This document shows positions 9,201 through 16,619 of a DNA stretch of 36,352 bases, piece by piece. The DNA lies in contig JAPOVX010000390.1 of the NCBI GenBank assembly GCA_026707935.1, positions 1 to 36,352 on the forward strand, written 5' to 3'. The stretch comes from Paracoccaceae bacterium (GTDB taxonomy: Bacteria > Pseudomonadota > Alphaproteobacteria > Rhodobacterales > Rhodobacteraceae). The stretch's first letter is position 1; each line of letters starts with the position of its first letter. The position numbers and the translations under genes are program-made. The notes beneath the pieces were generated by a model that had not been told where the DNA came from, did not search any database, and was given only the letters and a program-made list of their open reading frames with translations.

Positions 9201-10366
9201 ACATCGTTGCCAGGCCGTACAATGACGCAATGACAATGCCGGTAGAAATCTCCGATATTCCTTTCGACCTCGGCGCTGTGGACGATCGCGATGCGCGGGA
9301 AAACACCGGCAGCCCGAAATCGACGAATGGCTTCAGGCGAGTCGAATACAAGCGTGGCGGCACCAGGTTGATCCGTGCCGAATTGGGACTGATCGACGAG
9401 ATGGCACGAAAATGCGAGCGCCTCTCCTGGAGACTCGGCAGCTACGATGAATGGTCGCGTGGGAGGCTTGTCCAACCACTGCTTGAAGACGTCAGAAGAA
9501 TTTTCAGGTTCCGAGAACAATGTAGACGAGAGCCTTGGTTCACAGACACCGGACCAATCAGACCAACACTTGTCGGGCGAACGAAAACCGCTGACGGCAT
9601 TGCCTAGCCGCTCCGCAAACCAAACTTGCGTCGGCGCAGACTGTTCCAGCCACTGTTCCAAATCGCTTGCGTCATAGGCGCGGATATCTCTCCATTCGGC
9701 GAGTTTCGCCTTTCCGGCAGCCCATTCCCGTTTTTGTAACCAGTTCCGAGGCGTGACGAATACAAATGTCGCTTCTCTTCGTTCTCTCGGAGGTATGCTT
9801 CCTGTTCGCTTGTTGTAGTCGAAATTTGCCTTTCGAACCGGGTGCTTGTCACAGCCGAATTCCCAGAGTGAAAGACCACTAGGTACCCATGGTGTTGGCA
9901 TTGTTGTCTTGATCTCTCCGTCCCGTCCGCGTCGCTGGGCGTTGTCGAAGGCGGGGAAATCAATTCGGGTGGCATTCTCGCAGGTTGTGTGGACGAGCCG
10001 CCGCAACAGTGCCGAAAGGTCATCTCGTGCACGAATTGAATTTGCCCAGTCCTCTAATCTCTGGGCCTTGATCTCGACCAGGGTCGGTGCGTGACGACCG
10101 GAAGCAATGTGCGTTCGTATGGCTTCGTTCCGGTCGTTGAATTGCGTCTGAAGATCCAGCAGATATTCGCGGTCAGCTCCGAAGGTTCGATCGAGCCGCC
10201 ACGCCATCTCTTGCGACAACGCGGCCTTGCCATTCAGGAAGTTGGACAATGCTGGCCGCCCGATACCGAGCAGCTTTGACGCTTTTGTGACGGTCATGCC
10301 CTGTGGGATGACAAGGTCTTTGACATAAGTGCCAGGATGAATCACAAGATGGTTTGTTTCAGTCAT
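6293..10366 (-). CDS. Giant HigA-like HTH fusion protein with possible REase-like domain
   Basis: A single uninterrupted frame encodes 1357 residues. Residues 8-75 are a HigA/VapI-type Cro-like HTH (VIHPGTYVKDLVIPQGMTV, then KASKLLGIGRPALSNFLNGK). After a linker, residues 138-255 contain DNAQRRGRDGEI, PSGLSLWEFG, KANFDYNKR and a strand FVFVTPRNW. This spacing of D149, E169 and K179 recalls PD-(D/E)XK nucleases, but I cannot assign it firmly. At 306-318 a strand plus loop FIVAAESPGEALAF sits where a STAND-type P-loop would be, but it lacks the GKS/T. The remaining 900 residues are helical repeat-like sequence with many acidic and Trp residues. The architecture (DNA-binding, nuclease-like, degenerate NTPase-like, helical sensor) resembles large single-protein defence factors. 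It is downstream of a small membrane protein on the same strand, 145 nt apart. Confidence 0.82.
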   Translation of the reverse strand: MTETNHLVIHPGTYVKDLVIPQGMTVTKASKLLGIGRPALSNFLNGKAALSQEMAWRLDRTFGADREYLLDLQTQFNDRNEAIRTHIASGRHAPTLVEIKAQRLEDWANSIRARDDLSALLRRLVHTTCENATRIDFPAFDNAQRRGRDGEIKTTMPTPWVPSGLSLWEFGCDKHPVRKANFDYNKRTGSIPPRERREATFVFVTPRNWLQKREWAAGKAKLAEWRDIRAYDASDLEQWLEQSAPTQVWFAERLGNAVSGFRSPDKCWSDWSGVCEPRLSSTLFSEPENSSDVFKQWLDKPPTRPFIVAAESPGEALAFSCHLVDQSQFGTDQPGAATLVFDSPEAIRRFRAAGVFPRIAIVHSAEVERNIGDFYRHCHCVIVRPGNDVEGEPDIRLGLPDWRDFSESLETMGMSENRIDQLARETGRSPAVLRRRLATVPAIREPAWVENADTAKKLVAAALVGAWRQTSPSDCMVVRQIARFADNNELESAVTELLALPDSPLWSAGECQGVVSRIDALFGVARFITRSDLDMFFAAAERVLSEPDPALDLPEKERWAAAVHNKVRTHSRTLRNGIRETLVLLSVYGNTLFQNRLCADIEFRVSTLIHKFLTPLTLENLLSHLDDLPDYAEAAPNEFLTLIEADLKSPEPTVHGLLKPADGGPFGVCLRSSLLWALEGLGWNHLERVSAILARLSSIPIDDSYANTPIGSLQSLYRCYIPQTAALLNERTQSLTTLTKRFPDVGWQVCMAQLSSKRQIAFRNHRPRWRNDCTGVGALVENEEFHALRIKAYELVIAWPDHDQRTLGDLVELSLEWPYDHQREIWDLINDWADTRIDDGAKAALRERIRRSALTRRGHRRVLEGDARDQALAAYDRLEPHDPIVRHSWLFANHWIEPSADEDEEDDYDYERRAEVIRGLRNTAIGEIWQARGFEGVTAILAGSGAPVAVGEALFYHIVEFEERIELLQKCLSVPASSEPNINLCLRGFLRVIEDHPRGTLLAGATQSSEAKSATRLFCCAPFCWSTWRLLDRCDPEVRDRYWQEVTPDWCRYSDEEIVESLDRLLDAKRPRDAFCVARLNWAKIETSQLKRLLHNLGTVGSESADQYLPDSYEVSEAIHELDGRDGVDRDEMIGLEFMYVHFLDHSKHGIPNLERWISESPLGFVQILALLFKRDDGGQDPPEWHRAELDNSDALGSAAYRLLGRVNRIPGTDENGDIDSTELSRWIAEARRLCSEHGRGNIGDQYIGQFLARGQADEEGVKPCVAISEAMERVGSQEIALGFHIGIQNARGVYTRAVGEGGNQERKLARMYRGWAKRRSSVFPIVGNTLEGIAKDYDEQARRHDDDAEIQRRLGY

Positions 10367-10511
10367 GTCTTTCTTGTCGTCCTTGAGTACGTAAATGTGT
10401 GCGTCTGTTCAGCCATGATCTGGCACGCAGAGGGTATGCTATCAACACGGCTTCTGAGTACCGACCGAGGTCCCCCTATTGATGAAATGTGTTTCCTTTT
10501 CACGTCGGCGG

Positions 10512-11066
10512 TTACTGTCCAGATTTCGATTGTCGCATCTCTTTCCGCATATCTGCATGGATATCCCTAACCCAGCGCTTCACGTCTGCGCGCCGAACAT
10601 GGAGATCTGTCACTCGATCATTCTCGTCGAATCGGTGGATGGCACATCCGTCCTCATTTATTCTGTATTCATGAGCGTTTCCTATCAGGGAGCGAGATCG
10701 GAGAGGTGGGCGAATCCCGTAAAGGGGCACCGCCTTCCTGGTCCCATTGAACATCTCGTATGTGAGATGTCGGAAGATTTTTTCTCCTTGCACGGTGGAA
10801 AGCATCGGAGTGTCCCTTAAGCCAGCCCATGCCAGATCGATCCCTTCGATCAAGGGAACTTGGCCGACCATCGTTTGATCCCAGTGAAACAAGTCTCCGA
10901 AATCCCGGCTATATATCAATGCAATCCAAAGAACAGCGCTGACGGCTGCCAATTTCCACAATGTCGCTGCCGACGCTTCCGGCCATGTCGTTTCGGCTGC
11001 TCGTTCAGACAAGAATATGACAATTTCTCCGGCCGCGAGACTGAGCAGTTTCTGGAGGTCATACAT
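10512..11066 (-). CDS. Small single-pass membrane protein, unknown
   Basis: This 184-residue frame begins MYDLQKLLSLAAGEIVIFLS and has one clear hydrophobic segment, TLWKLAAVSAVLWIALIY, at about residues 36-53. A soluble basic C-terminal part follows, including an Arg/Asp-rich end (HVRRADVKRWVRDIHADMRK). CCGGAG lies just before the ATG. I recognise no family. It lies upstream of the giant HTH fusion gene on the same strand, and a palindrome (11103-11132) lies about 37 nt before its start. Both suggest it is the first gene of a two-gene unit. The 145-nt gap is long for an operon, so co-transcription is uncertain, and the frame itself could be a chance one. Confidence 0.55.
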   Translation of the reverse strand: MYDLQKLLSLAAGEIVIFLSERAAETTWPEASAATLWKLAAVSAVLWIALIYSRDFGDLFHWDQTMVGQVPLIEGIDLAWAGLRDTPMLSTVQGEKIFRHLTYEMFNGTRKAVPLYGIRPPLRSRSLIGNAHEYRINEDGCAIHRFDENDRVTDLHVRRADVKRWVRDIHADMRKEMRQSKSGQ

Positions 11067-11102
11067 GACTCCGGTTCCGCGTTCATCATAGAATCAGTCA
11101 TG

Positions 11103-11132
11103 ATTGTATTCTGTGACGCAACACAATACAAT
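11103..11132. promoter_or_regulatory. Palindromic operator-like site
   Basis: The 8-nt arm ATTGTATT (11103-11110) and its exact inverse AATACAAT (11125-11132) flank a 14-nt spacer. The dyad lies about 37 nt upstream of the ATG of the small membrane-protein gene (reading left), a usual place for a repressor site. The nearest candidate regulator is the HTH domain of the giant fusion protein in the same unit. Autoregulation would fit HigA-type proteins, but this is inference. Confidence 0.5.
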
Positions 11133-11461
11133 AAAGAAAATTCTGTCGCTTTGTACCTAGTATCCGTCAGGAAATAACCAAATCACGGAGTATGTGGGCT
11201 CCAGTGGGGCTTTGATGAAACCGGATTACATATCATCCTTGATGTTAAGGAAATCTGGTCGGTCAGTTTCCCGAATTGCCCAGAATTCGGCGAGAACCGT
11301 TGTGAAACGAGCGCGAAAGCAGCCAATGACCAGATGGAGGCGTTGAGTGAATTGAGCACAGCCGACTCAAAGAACACTTCCTTTGTCATCAGTCTTGAAA
11401 TGAAGCGTTAATCTCGTGACGAGCCCCCGTTTATCCTGACAGCATAGAAATCTCCCTGATT

Positions 11462-11515
11462 CGCCTCCAAAACCACCCTGCGCTTGAACGCCGCCGTTAA
11501 CTTCCGCCTCTTCAT
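11462..11515 (-). pseudogene. IS3-family OrfA N-terminal remnant
   Basis: Reading left from an ATG at 11515, the frame gives MKRRKLTAAFKRRVVLEA, which matches the start of IS3-family OrfA (the HTH-bearing first ORF). Similarity stops after about 18 codons and the following sequence is unrelated. No OrfB remains. It is a short scar of a lost insertion sequence. The surrounding gap (11133-11775) holds no other gene I can support; its right part should contain the promoter of the SIR2 gene. Confidence 0.6.
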
Positions 11516-11775
11516 GGTCAGTCTCCTGTCCGCAGAAAGCTAACTTAGCAGACTGTCCCAATTGGCCCGACCACTTCTCTTCACCGAGAATTACTTCACA
11601 CATTGCTCCTGCTACCTTTTGTCATTGTGGCCGAGTGTGGTCTGCGTACAAGGTTCTATACAAGTCAATCGTGTTTTCGACAAAAACGTAACATCAATCC
11701 CCGCTGCCAATGTCCTGATGGCACACCGACCTAAAACTGAATTCTAGTCGATTGCTTCAGTGAAAGAGACCACCA

Positions 11776-14700
11776 ATGCCTGTTTACCCACTTGACCACG
11801 TTAAGCCGTATCTCGACGAAATCGCGGATCGCCTGTGGTCCAAAAAAGCCGCGGTGATGGTGGGAGCCGGCTTCAGCCGGAATGCGAGGCCTGTAGGTCC
11901 CACTTCTGCATCGTTCCCAAGCTGGCAGGAACTTGGGGATATCTTTTACAGGAAACTGCATGGGCGTGCCCCGCCTGACGACGTGCGGTACCTGAGCCTC
12001 CTAAAGCTGGCCGAGCAAGTTCAGGCCGTGTTTGGACGTCCCGCGCTGGACGATCTGCTACGCCACTCTATACCGGATCTGGCCTACGCTCCCTCGCCGC
12101 TGCATAGCCAACTGCTGGACTTGCGCTGGCAAGACGTGTTCACGACGAACTACGACACGCTGCTCGAACGTGCGCGCGCATCCGTGACGTTCAATCACTA
12201 CGACGTCGTGACCAAGAAGGAAGATCTGCTCTACGCAAAAAAACCGAGGATCATAAAGCTGCATGGAAATTTTCCGTCGGCCCCATTCATCATCACCGAA
12301 GAGGACTATCGCTGTTACCCCACCGATCACGCGCCGTTCGTAAACACTGTGCGCCAGTCGCTGCTAGAGAATACCCTGTGCCTGATTGGATTTTCGGGCG
12401 ACGATCCAAACTTCCTACAGTGGATCGGCTGGATACGAGATCACATTGGCAAGGAGACCTCGTCGAAAATTTATCTGGTCGGGGTGTTCAATACGCTGAG
12501 CGAAGCGGACAGAAAGCTGCTCGACAGACGTGGAATCGTCGTGGTCGACCTTTCTATGTTCAGCACAGATCATGAGAAAGCGTTCTGTGAGTTTCTGCTC
12601 TACCTTGATAGCCGTAAGTCCCTCGCTGTGGATTGGCCGACAGTTTCGGCCGATGCACCGTCATGGCCAACGGAGCCCGGTTCCGAAAAATACGCTGATA
12701 TTGTGTCCGAATGGCAACGCCAGCGAGGTGAATATCCCGGCTGGGTGGTGGTGCCCGAGGATCGGCGGCGCTCCCTTTGGCTCTACACCGAACGTTGGCT
12801 AACGCATCTTTCTCAGATGTCCTCGGCGGATCGTGCTCGGCTGGACACTCCTCTGGATCTCGAACTGGCATTCGAACTGGCGTGGCGTCTGGACCGCTGT
12901 CGGTTCCCGCTGATCGGAGAGTTGCCGGCATTCCTCACGGAAGTCGCAACAAAGTACAGCGACCCGTCGCTGTCGTTGCCAGAGGAATCCGGCTGGACCA
13001 GAAACTCGGTGTTCAGGGCCGTCTCCAACATCCAGCTATGGCTGCTGCGCCACTATCGCGAAGAAGGATTGAAAGAGGAATGGCAAGCAGTCACACAGAC
13101 TCTGAAGAACGATTTCGCAAAGCTGGTACCCGAACACAGAGCCAGGTTCCAACTGGAAAAGGCACTCCAGGCACTCTTCCGCTTCGATCCGGTCGAAGCG
13201 AAACGCCTACTCGTGGACTGGCAGCCTAACGAGAACCTGCCCTTCTGGGAGGCGAAGCGTGCTGCCCTGATGGCAGAACTAGGTGAGGCGGCGGTCGCGC
13301 ACGCCATCCTGGAGACGAGCCTGTCGTCAATCCGCCAGCAGCTAAATCTGAACCCTGTCACTGACGATTACACACTGGTCTCACAGGAATCGGTGGTCAT
13401 GCTGTTGCTCTGGGCGGTCGTGCACGGCATGACCGCAAGGGGAGAAGATACAGACGGCAGCAACCGTTTCGACGAGTTGTCCGAGCGGTGGAACGATCTA
13501 GCGCAATACAAGTGTGACCCACGTCGTGAAATTGCATGGTTGTCCGCGCGTCTCCAAAATCCCGCAGTGCCCTGGAAGCCGGAAAGCAAGACCCACAGTT
13601 TCGACCTGGGATATGTGTCCACCACAATTCATGGCGGGATCGACCCGGAGGCAGTCGCAGCGTACGGACTCCTACGCATGTACGAAGACATCGGCATGCC
13701 CTATCGCATGGAACACACCACATTCGTGAAAGATCCGGTGGAGTCGACGTTGCGCCGCGTCGGTCGGTATTCGCCGCACTGGGCATTGACGAACATCGTG
13801 CGTCTCGGCAACGCGAAGGCCATCGACGGGTTATTTGACCGGGAGTATCTAGCCGGTCTCGGGTCCGACGAAGCAGACACGTTCTTGGAAATCTATCTGC
13901 CGGCCTTCGAGCGAACGATCGCGATGGCCAACGAATCCGATTCATCCGAGGCCAACAGCTTCGAGTTGCTGGCAAAAACCCTTCCGGAGGTGTTTTCGCG
14001 CCTTTGCTACAAATGCTCGCCTACTTATCGGGGGCGTCTGCTGGGCGCGCTCGGCGCGATCTACGGTTCGAAGCGGAGACATATGTTCGCCGAGGTCGGT
14101 CGATTCTCGAATCGCCTCATCGACAGCATGTCGATCGAAGAGCTCGTTCGTGCGGTGCCCTCGCTTATCGACTTCCCGGTGCCCGACCGGCTGAAGGACA
14201 TCGAAACGCGTGAGTTCGTCAATCCTGTATGCCAAGTCAGTTTGCCCGCGTCGGTGAGTCCAGAAGCGCTCTTGATAACCGAGGAGAAGGTCGACGAGCT
14301 GCTCGAACGGCTTGCGCCCATCGCACCTGATCGTGGGTGGACGATGACGTCTCTTGTCTGGCTGTATGAGCAAGGCAAGCTGAATGAGCAGCAGTCCGAA
14401 CGCCTTGGGCACGCGCTGTGGGATGGAGTAGAAGCTCTAGGGGTGCCGGTCGTGCCCGGCTATTACAGTTTCGCATGTATCACGCTGCCTCATCCAAGCG
14501 AGGTCGATCCGGAGTCCCGGGTAAAGAAGCATCTCCGTTCGATTATCGACGAGCGGTTGAACGACAGTCGCCTCGACGACGTCCTTGACGAACTCCTGAA
14601 TTCCGGAAGCAACGTCAATTGGTCCAAGACTGACGCTTTGGAATTGGTCGCCAAACTGTCAGGATGGTGGGCCGCAAACAAGCATCGGTTGCACTATCGG

Positions 14701-15411
14701 ACGCCAATGCTTTTCGAATCCCCCGCGGATGGCACGAAACGCACGGTTGGGAAGGCCATCCGTGCACTGTCGGCAGTATTCACGCACATTCCCGAGGACC
14801 AAAGCGCCGACATGGAGGTTGATACACTTGGAGAGTTCCTTACGGATCTTGAAAGCCACGATATCCCTGCGAGGGCCTTGGAAGCGGCAACCATGAGCAG
14901 ATTTTCCGAGAAACGGGAACAGTTGCTTGATGGAGTGGCTGCGGCGATGCTGAGCAGCAAACATGACGTGGTCGCCGATGCTCTCTTTGCAGCCGGGGTG
15001 CTGGCACGCACCTTGGCTGAACAGGATGCGCGCGTAGATTTCGCAATAGTGGGCGCGATGCTGGTAGAGGGCGTCCAGTGGCGGCATCGCCCGGCACTCG
15101 CACAGAGGCTCAAGGTAGTGGGAGACTTAATCGAAAAGCAGCCTTGGTTTCTTTCAGCGGAGTTGTTGTCTGGATTGCTTGCCAGCCTTTCAGAACTCGC
15201 AGAGGAAACAGCCACTGGCGTGAGAGGCAACGATCAGGACGGGATAATCCCAATTCGTGCCGCCGCCGCCTCCCTGGCATTCTCGTTGTTCAAGTACTAC
15301 CAACAGTCTGGATTAGACGCGCCGGAAACGATCCGGCGCTGGCGTCAACTGTGCAGCGATCCGGACGAGTTCTCGGAAGTCAAGAACGCATGGTTGATCG
15401 CCGGAGAATAA
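11776..15411 (+). CDS. SIR2-domain defence protein (DSR-like NADase)
   Basis: This 1211-residue protein has an N-terminal SIR2 domain: the NAD-binding loop GAGFSRNA at residues 30-37, FTTNYDTLLE at 122-131, KLHG at 161-164 and LIGFSGDDPNF at 203-213. The Asn of TTNYD (N125) and the His of KLHG (H163) are the residues that act in SIR2 NADases of defence-associated sirtuins. The next 900 residues are a long helical region without transmembrane segments, as in DSR1/DSR2, where it acts as the phage sensor and oligomerisation part. DSR2 is about 1000 residues, so this one is longer. On activation such proteins deplete NAD+ and stop the infected cell. GAAAGAGA precedes the ATG. No HerA, pAgo or other partner gene adjoins it, so it should act alone. 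Confidence 0.87.
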   Translation: MPVYPLDHVKPYLDEIADRLWSKKAAVMVGAGFSRNARPVGPTSASFPSWQELGDIFYRKLHGRAPPDDVRYLSLLKLAEQVQAVFGRPALDDLLRHSIPDLAYAPSPLHSQLLDLRWQDVFTTNYDTLLERARASVTFNHYDVVTKKEDLLYAKKPRIIKLHGNFPSAPFIITEEDYRCYPTDHAPFVNTVRQSLLENTLCLIGFSGDDPNFLQWIGWIRDHIGKETSSKIYLVGVFNTLSEADRKLLDRRGIVVVDLSMFSTDHEKAFCEFLLYLDSRKSLAVDWPTVSADAPSWPTEPGSEKYADIVSEWQRQRGEYPGWVVVPEDRRRSLWLYTERWLTHLSQMSSADRARLDTPLDLELAFELAWRLDRCRFPLIGELPAFLTEVATKYSDPSLSLPEESGWTRNSVFRAVSNIQLWLLRHYREEGLKEEWQAVTQTLKNDFAKLVPEHRARFQLEKALQALFRFDPVEAKRLLVDWQPNENLPFWEAKRAALMAELGEAAVAHAILETSLSSIRQQLNLNPVTDDYTLVSQESVVMLLLWAVVHGMTARGEDTDGSNRFDELSERWNDLAQYKCDPRREIAWLSARLQNPAVPWKPESKTHSFDLGYVSTTIHGGIDPEAVAAYGLLRMYEDIGMPYRMEHTTFVKDPVESTLRRVGRYSPHWALTNIVRLGNAKAIDGLFDREYLAGLGSDEADTFLEIYLPAFERTIAMANESDSSEANSFELLAKTLPEVFSRLCYKCSPTYRGRLLGALGAIYGSKRRHMFAEVGRFSNRLIDSMSIEELVRAVPSLIDFPVPDRLKDIETREFVNPVCQVSLPASVSPEALLITEEKVDELLERLAPIAPDRGWTMTSLVWLYEQGKLNEQQSERLGHALWDGVEALGVPVVPGYYSFACITLPHPSEVDPESRVKKHLRSIIDERLNDSRLDDVLDELLNSGSNVNWSKTDALELVAKLSGWWAANKHRLHYRTPMLFESPADGTKRTVGKAIRALSAVFTHIPEDQSADMEVDTLGEFLTDLESHDIPARALEAATMSRFSEKREQLLDGVAAAMLSSKHDVVADALFAAGVLARTLAEQDARVDFAIVGAMLVEGVQWRHRPALAQRLKVVGDLIEKQPWFLSAELLSGLLASLSELAEETATGVRGNDQDGIIPIRAAAASLAFSLFKYYQQSGLDAPETIRRWRQLCSDPDEFSEVKNAWLIAGE

Positions 15412-15448
15412 AGCCTCTGGGGGTCGATTCCGGGGGCAGCATCGAACG

Positions 15449-16219
15449 TTAAGCCCGATAAGGCGCCATTGTTCGCCACAGGTTTTCGACCGTGAGCAGG
15501 ATGTGAGCGGTGAGATGTGTCTGAGTGCAGATCCAGTGGCGTGGCAAGGCCAGCCAGTTCGCGTTCCTGCACCGCGCGTCCGAGTTGCTCGGTGTTCCAA
15601 TAGGTTTTGATCGCCGCGAGAAGGTTGAGCCCCGCGATCCGGAAGTGCTGGGCCTCGGATGTTCGGTCGCGGATCTCTCCGTGGCGTCCGATCCGCAGTG
15701 CGCTCTTCAGGGCATGATGCGCCTCGCCCTTGTTCAGGCCGGGACTGGCGCGTTGCTGCATGTCGATATCGAGCACCCAATCGCTCATGAACAGTGTCCA
15801 TTCGACCCGTCCGATTTCCCGGAACGCGACGGCCAGGTCATGCTGACGCGGGAATGATGCGAGATTCCGCAGGAGTTCGCTCGGCGGTATCATCCCGGAC
15901 GCCATCGTGGCCGCGCTGCACAGGACATCGGGCCAGTCGGCGATGACCGTGTTTTCCCGGATCCTGTCACTGATCAGCCCCCTCAATTCGGTTGGGACAC
16001 CTTTCGGGTTGAAAACATGGAGCCGCTTGGACGGCAGATCGCGAATGCGCGGAATGAAACGGTAGGCGAGAAGCGCCGAGACGGCGAAGACGAGATCCGT
16101 GAAGCCGCCGGTATCGGCATTTTGCTCCCGGATCCGTTGACCGGCCCTGGTCATGACCAGCCCGTCCAGCATGTATGAGGCCTCGTTCGCCGTGAAAGGA
16201 GACGAGTGTGCGATTGACC
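15449..16219 (-). pseudogene. Tn3-family transposase (TnpA) C-terminal remnant
   Basis: About 255 residues of the end of a Tn3-type DDE transposase can be read leftward. They include ANEASYMLDGLV, NADTGGFTDLVFAVSALL, RFIPRIRDLPSKRLHVF, LRNLASFPRQHDLAVAFREI, GLNKGEAHHALKSA, GEIRDRTSEAQHFR and GLNLLAAIKTYWNTEQLGRA. Intact TnpA has close to 1000 residues; the first three quarters are missing, with the break at about 16219. Near 15525 the homology moves to another frame, which gives AHILLTVENLWR and ends at a TAA at 15449, so a frameshift is also present. In the first frame the reading runs on to 15345 across the end of the SIR2 gene on the other strand. This is a dead fragment between two defence modules. 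Confidence 0.85.
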
Positions 16220-16352
16220 CGGCGGGCCGGTAAGATTAGGGATCGGGCGTCGGTTCGATTGGATCTACTGGCGGACCAATCGCGGCGGAATTGGGTGTCA
16301 TCGCCCGCCACCCACAACTTCCCTTGAGCGTGCACCAAGAGTTGACGGAGTT

Positions 16353-16619
16353 TTGCTTGACTACCACCCCACGGAGATGGCCACTCGAAACGCTGTCCAC
16401 GAGTACCCCTCCGCAGAGGCGCACCACATGAAGGCATACGTGCACCTCAAGCGCCTGGATGTAAACCTGAACGTCCACATCGTGGACGTCTGCGGTTGGT
16501 CGGATTGGCATCAGGAGGCGCGGCGTCTTGAGACGACTGGCAAGGCGATTCTTGCTTATCCGGACACCTACGGCGCCAATCTCGATCACCTTGCCGCTCG
16601 GGTCGGGCGAGGGCAATGA
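16353..16619 (+). CDS. Small ORF coupled to the phosphoesterase gene
   Basis: The frame encodes up to 88 residues from a TTG at 16353; an ATG at 16377 would give 80. Its TGA overlaps the ATG of the phosphoesterase gene in an ATGA arrangement (16616-16619), which is typical of translational coupling. The sequence reads naturally (HEYPSAEAHHMKAYVHLKRL, HIVDVCGWSDWHQEARRLE) but I recognise no family. The frame stays open leftward to about 16230, just inside the Tn3 junction, so this could be the 3' end of a longer gene cut by the transposon. It is either a small third component of the phosphoesterase/ATPase module or a leftover. Confidence 0.45.
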   Translation: MLDYHPTEMATRNAVHEYPSAEAHHMKAYVHLKRLDVNLNVHIVDVCGWSDWHQEARRLETTGKAILAYPDTYGANLDHLAARVGRGQ

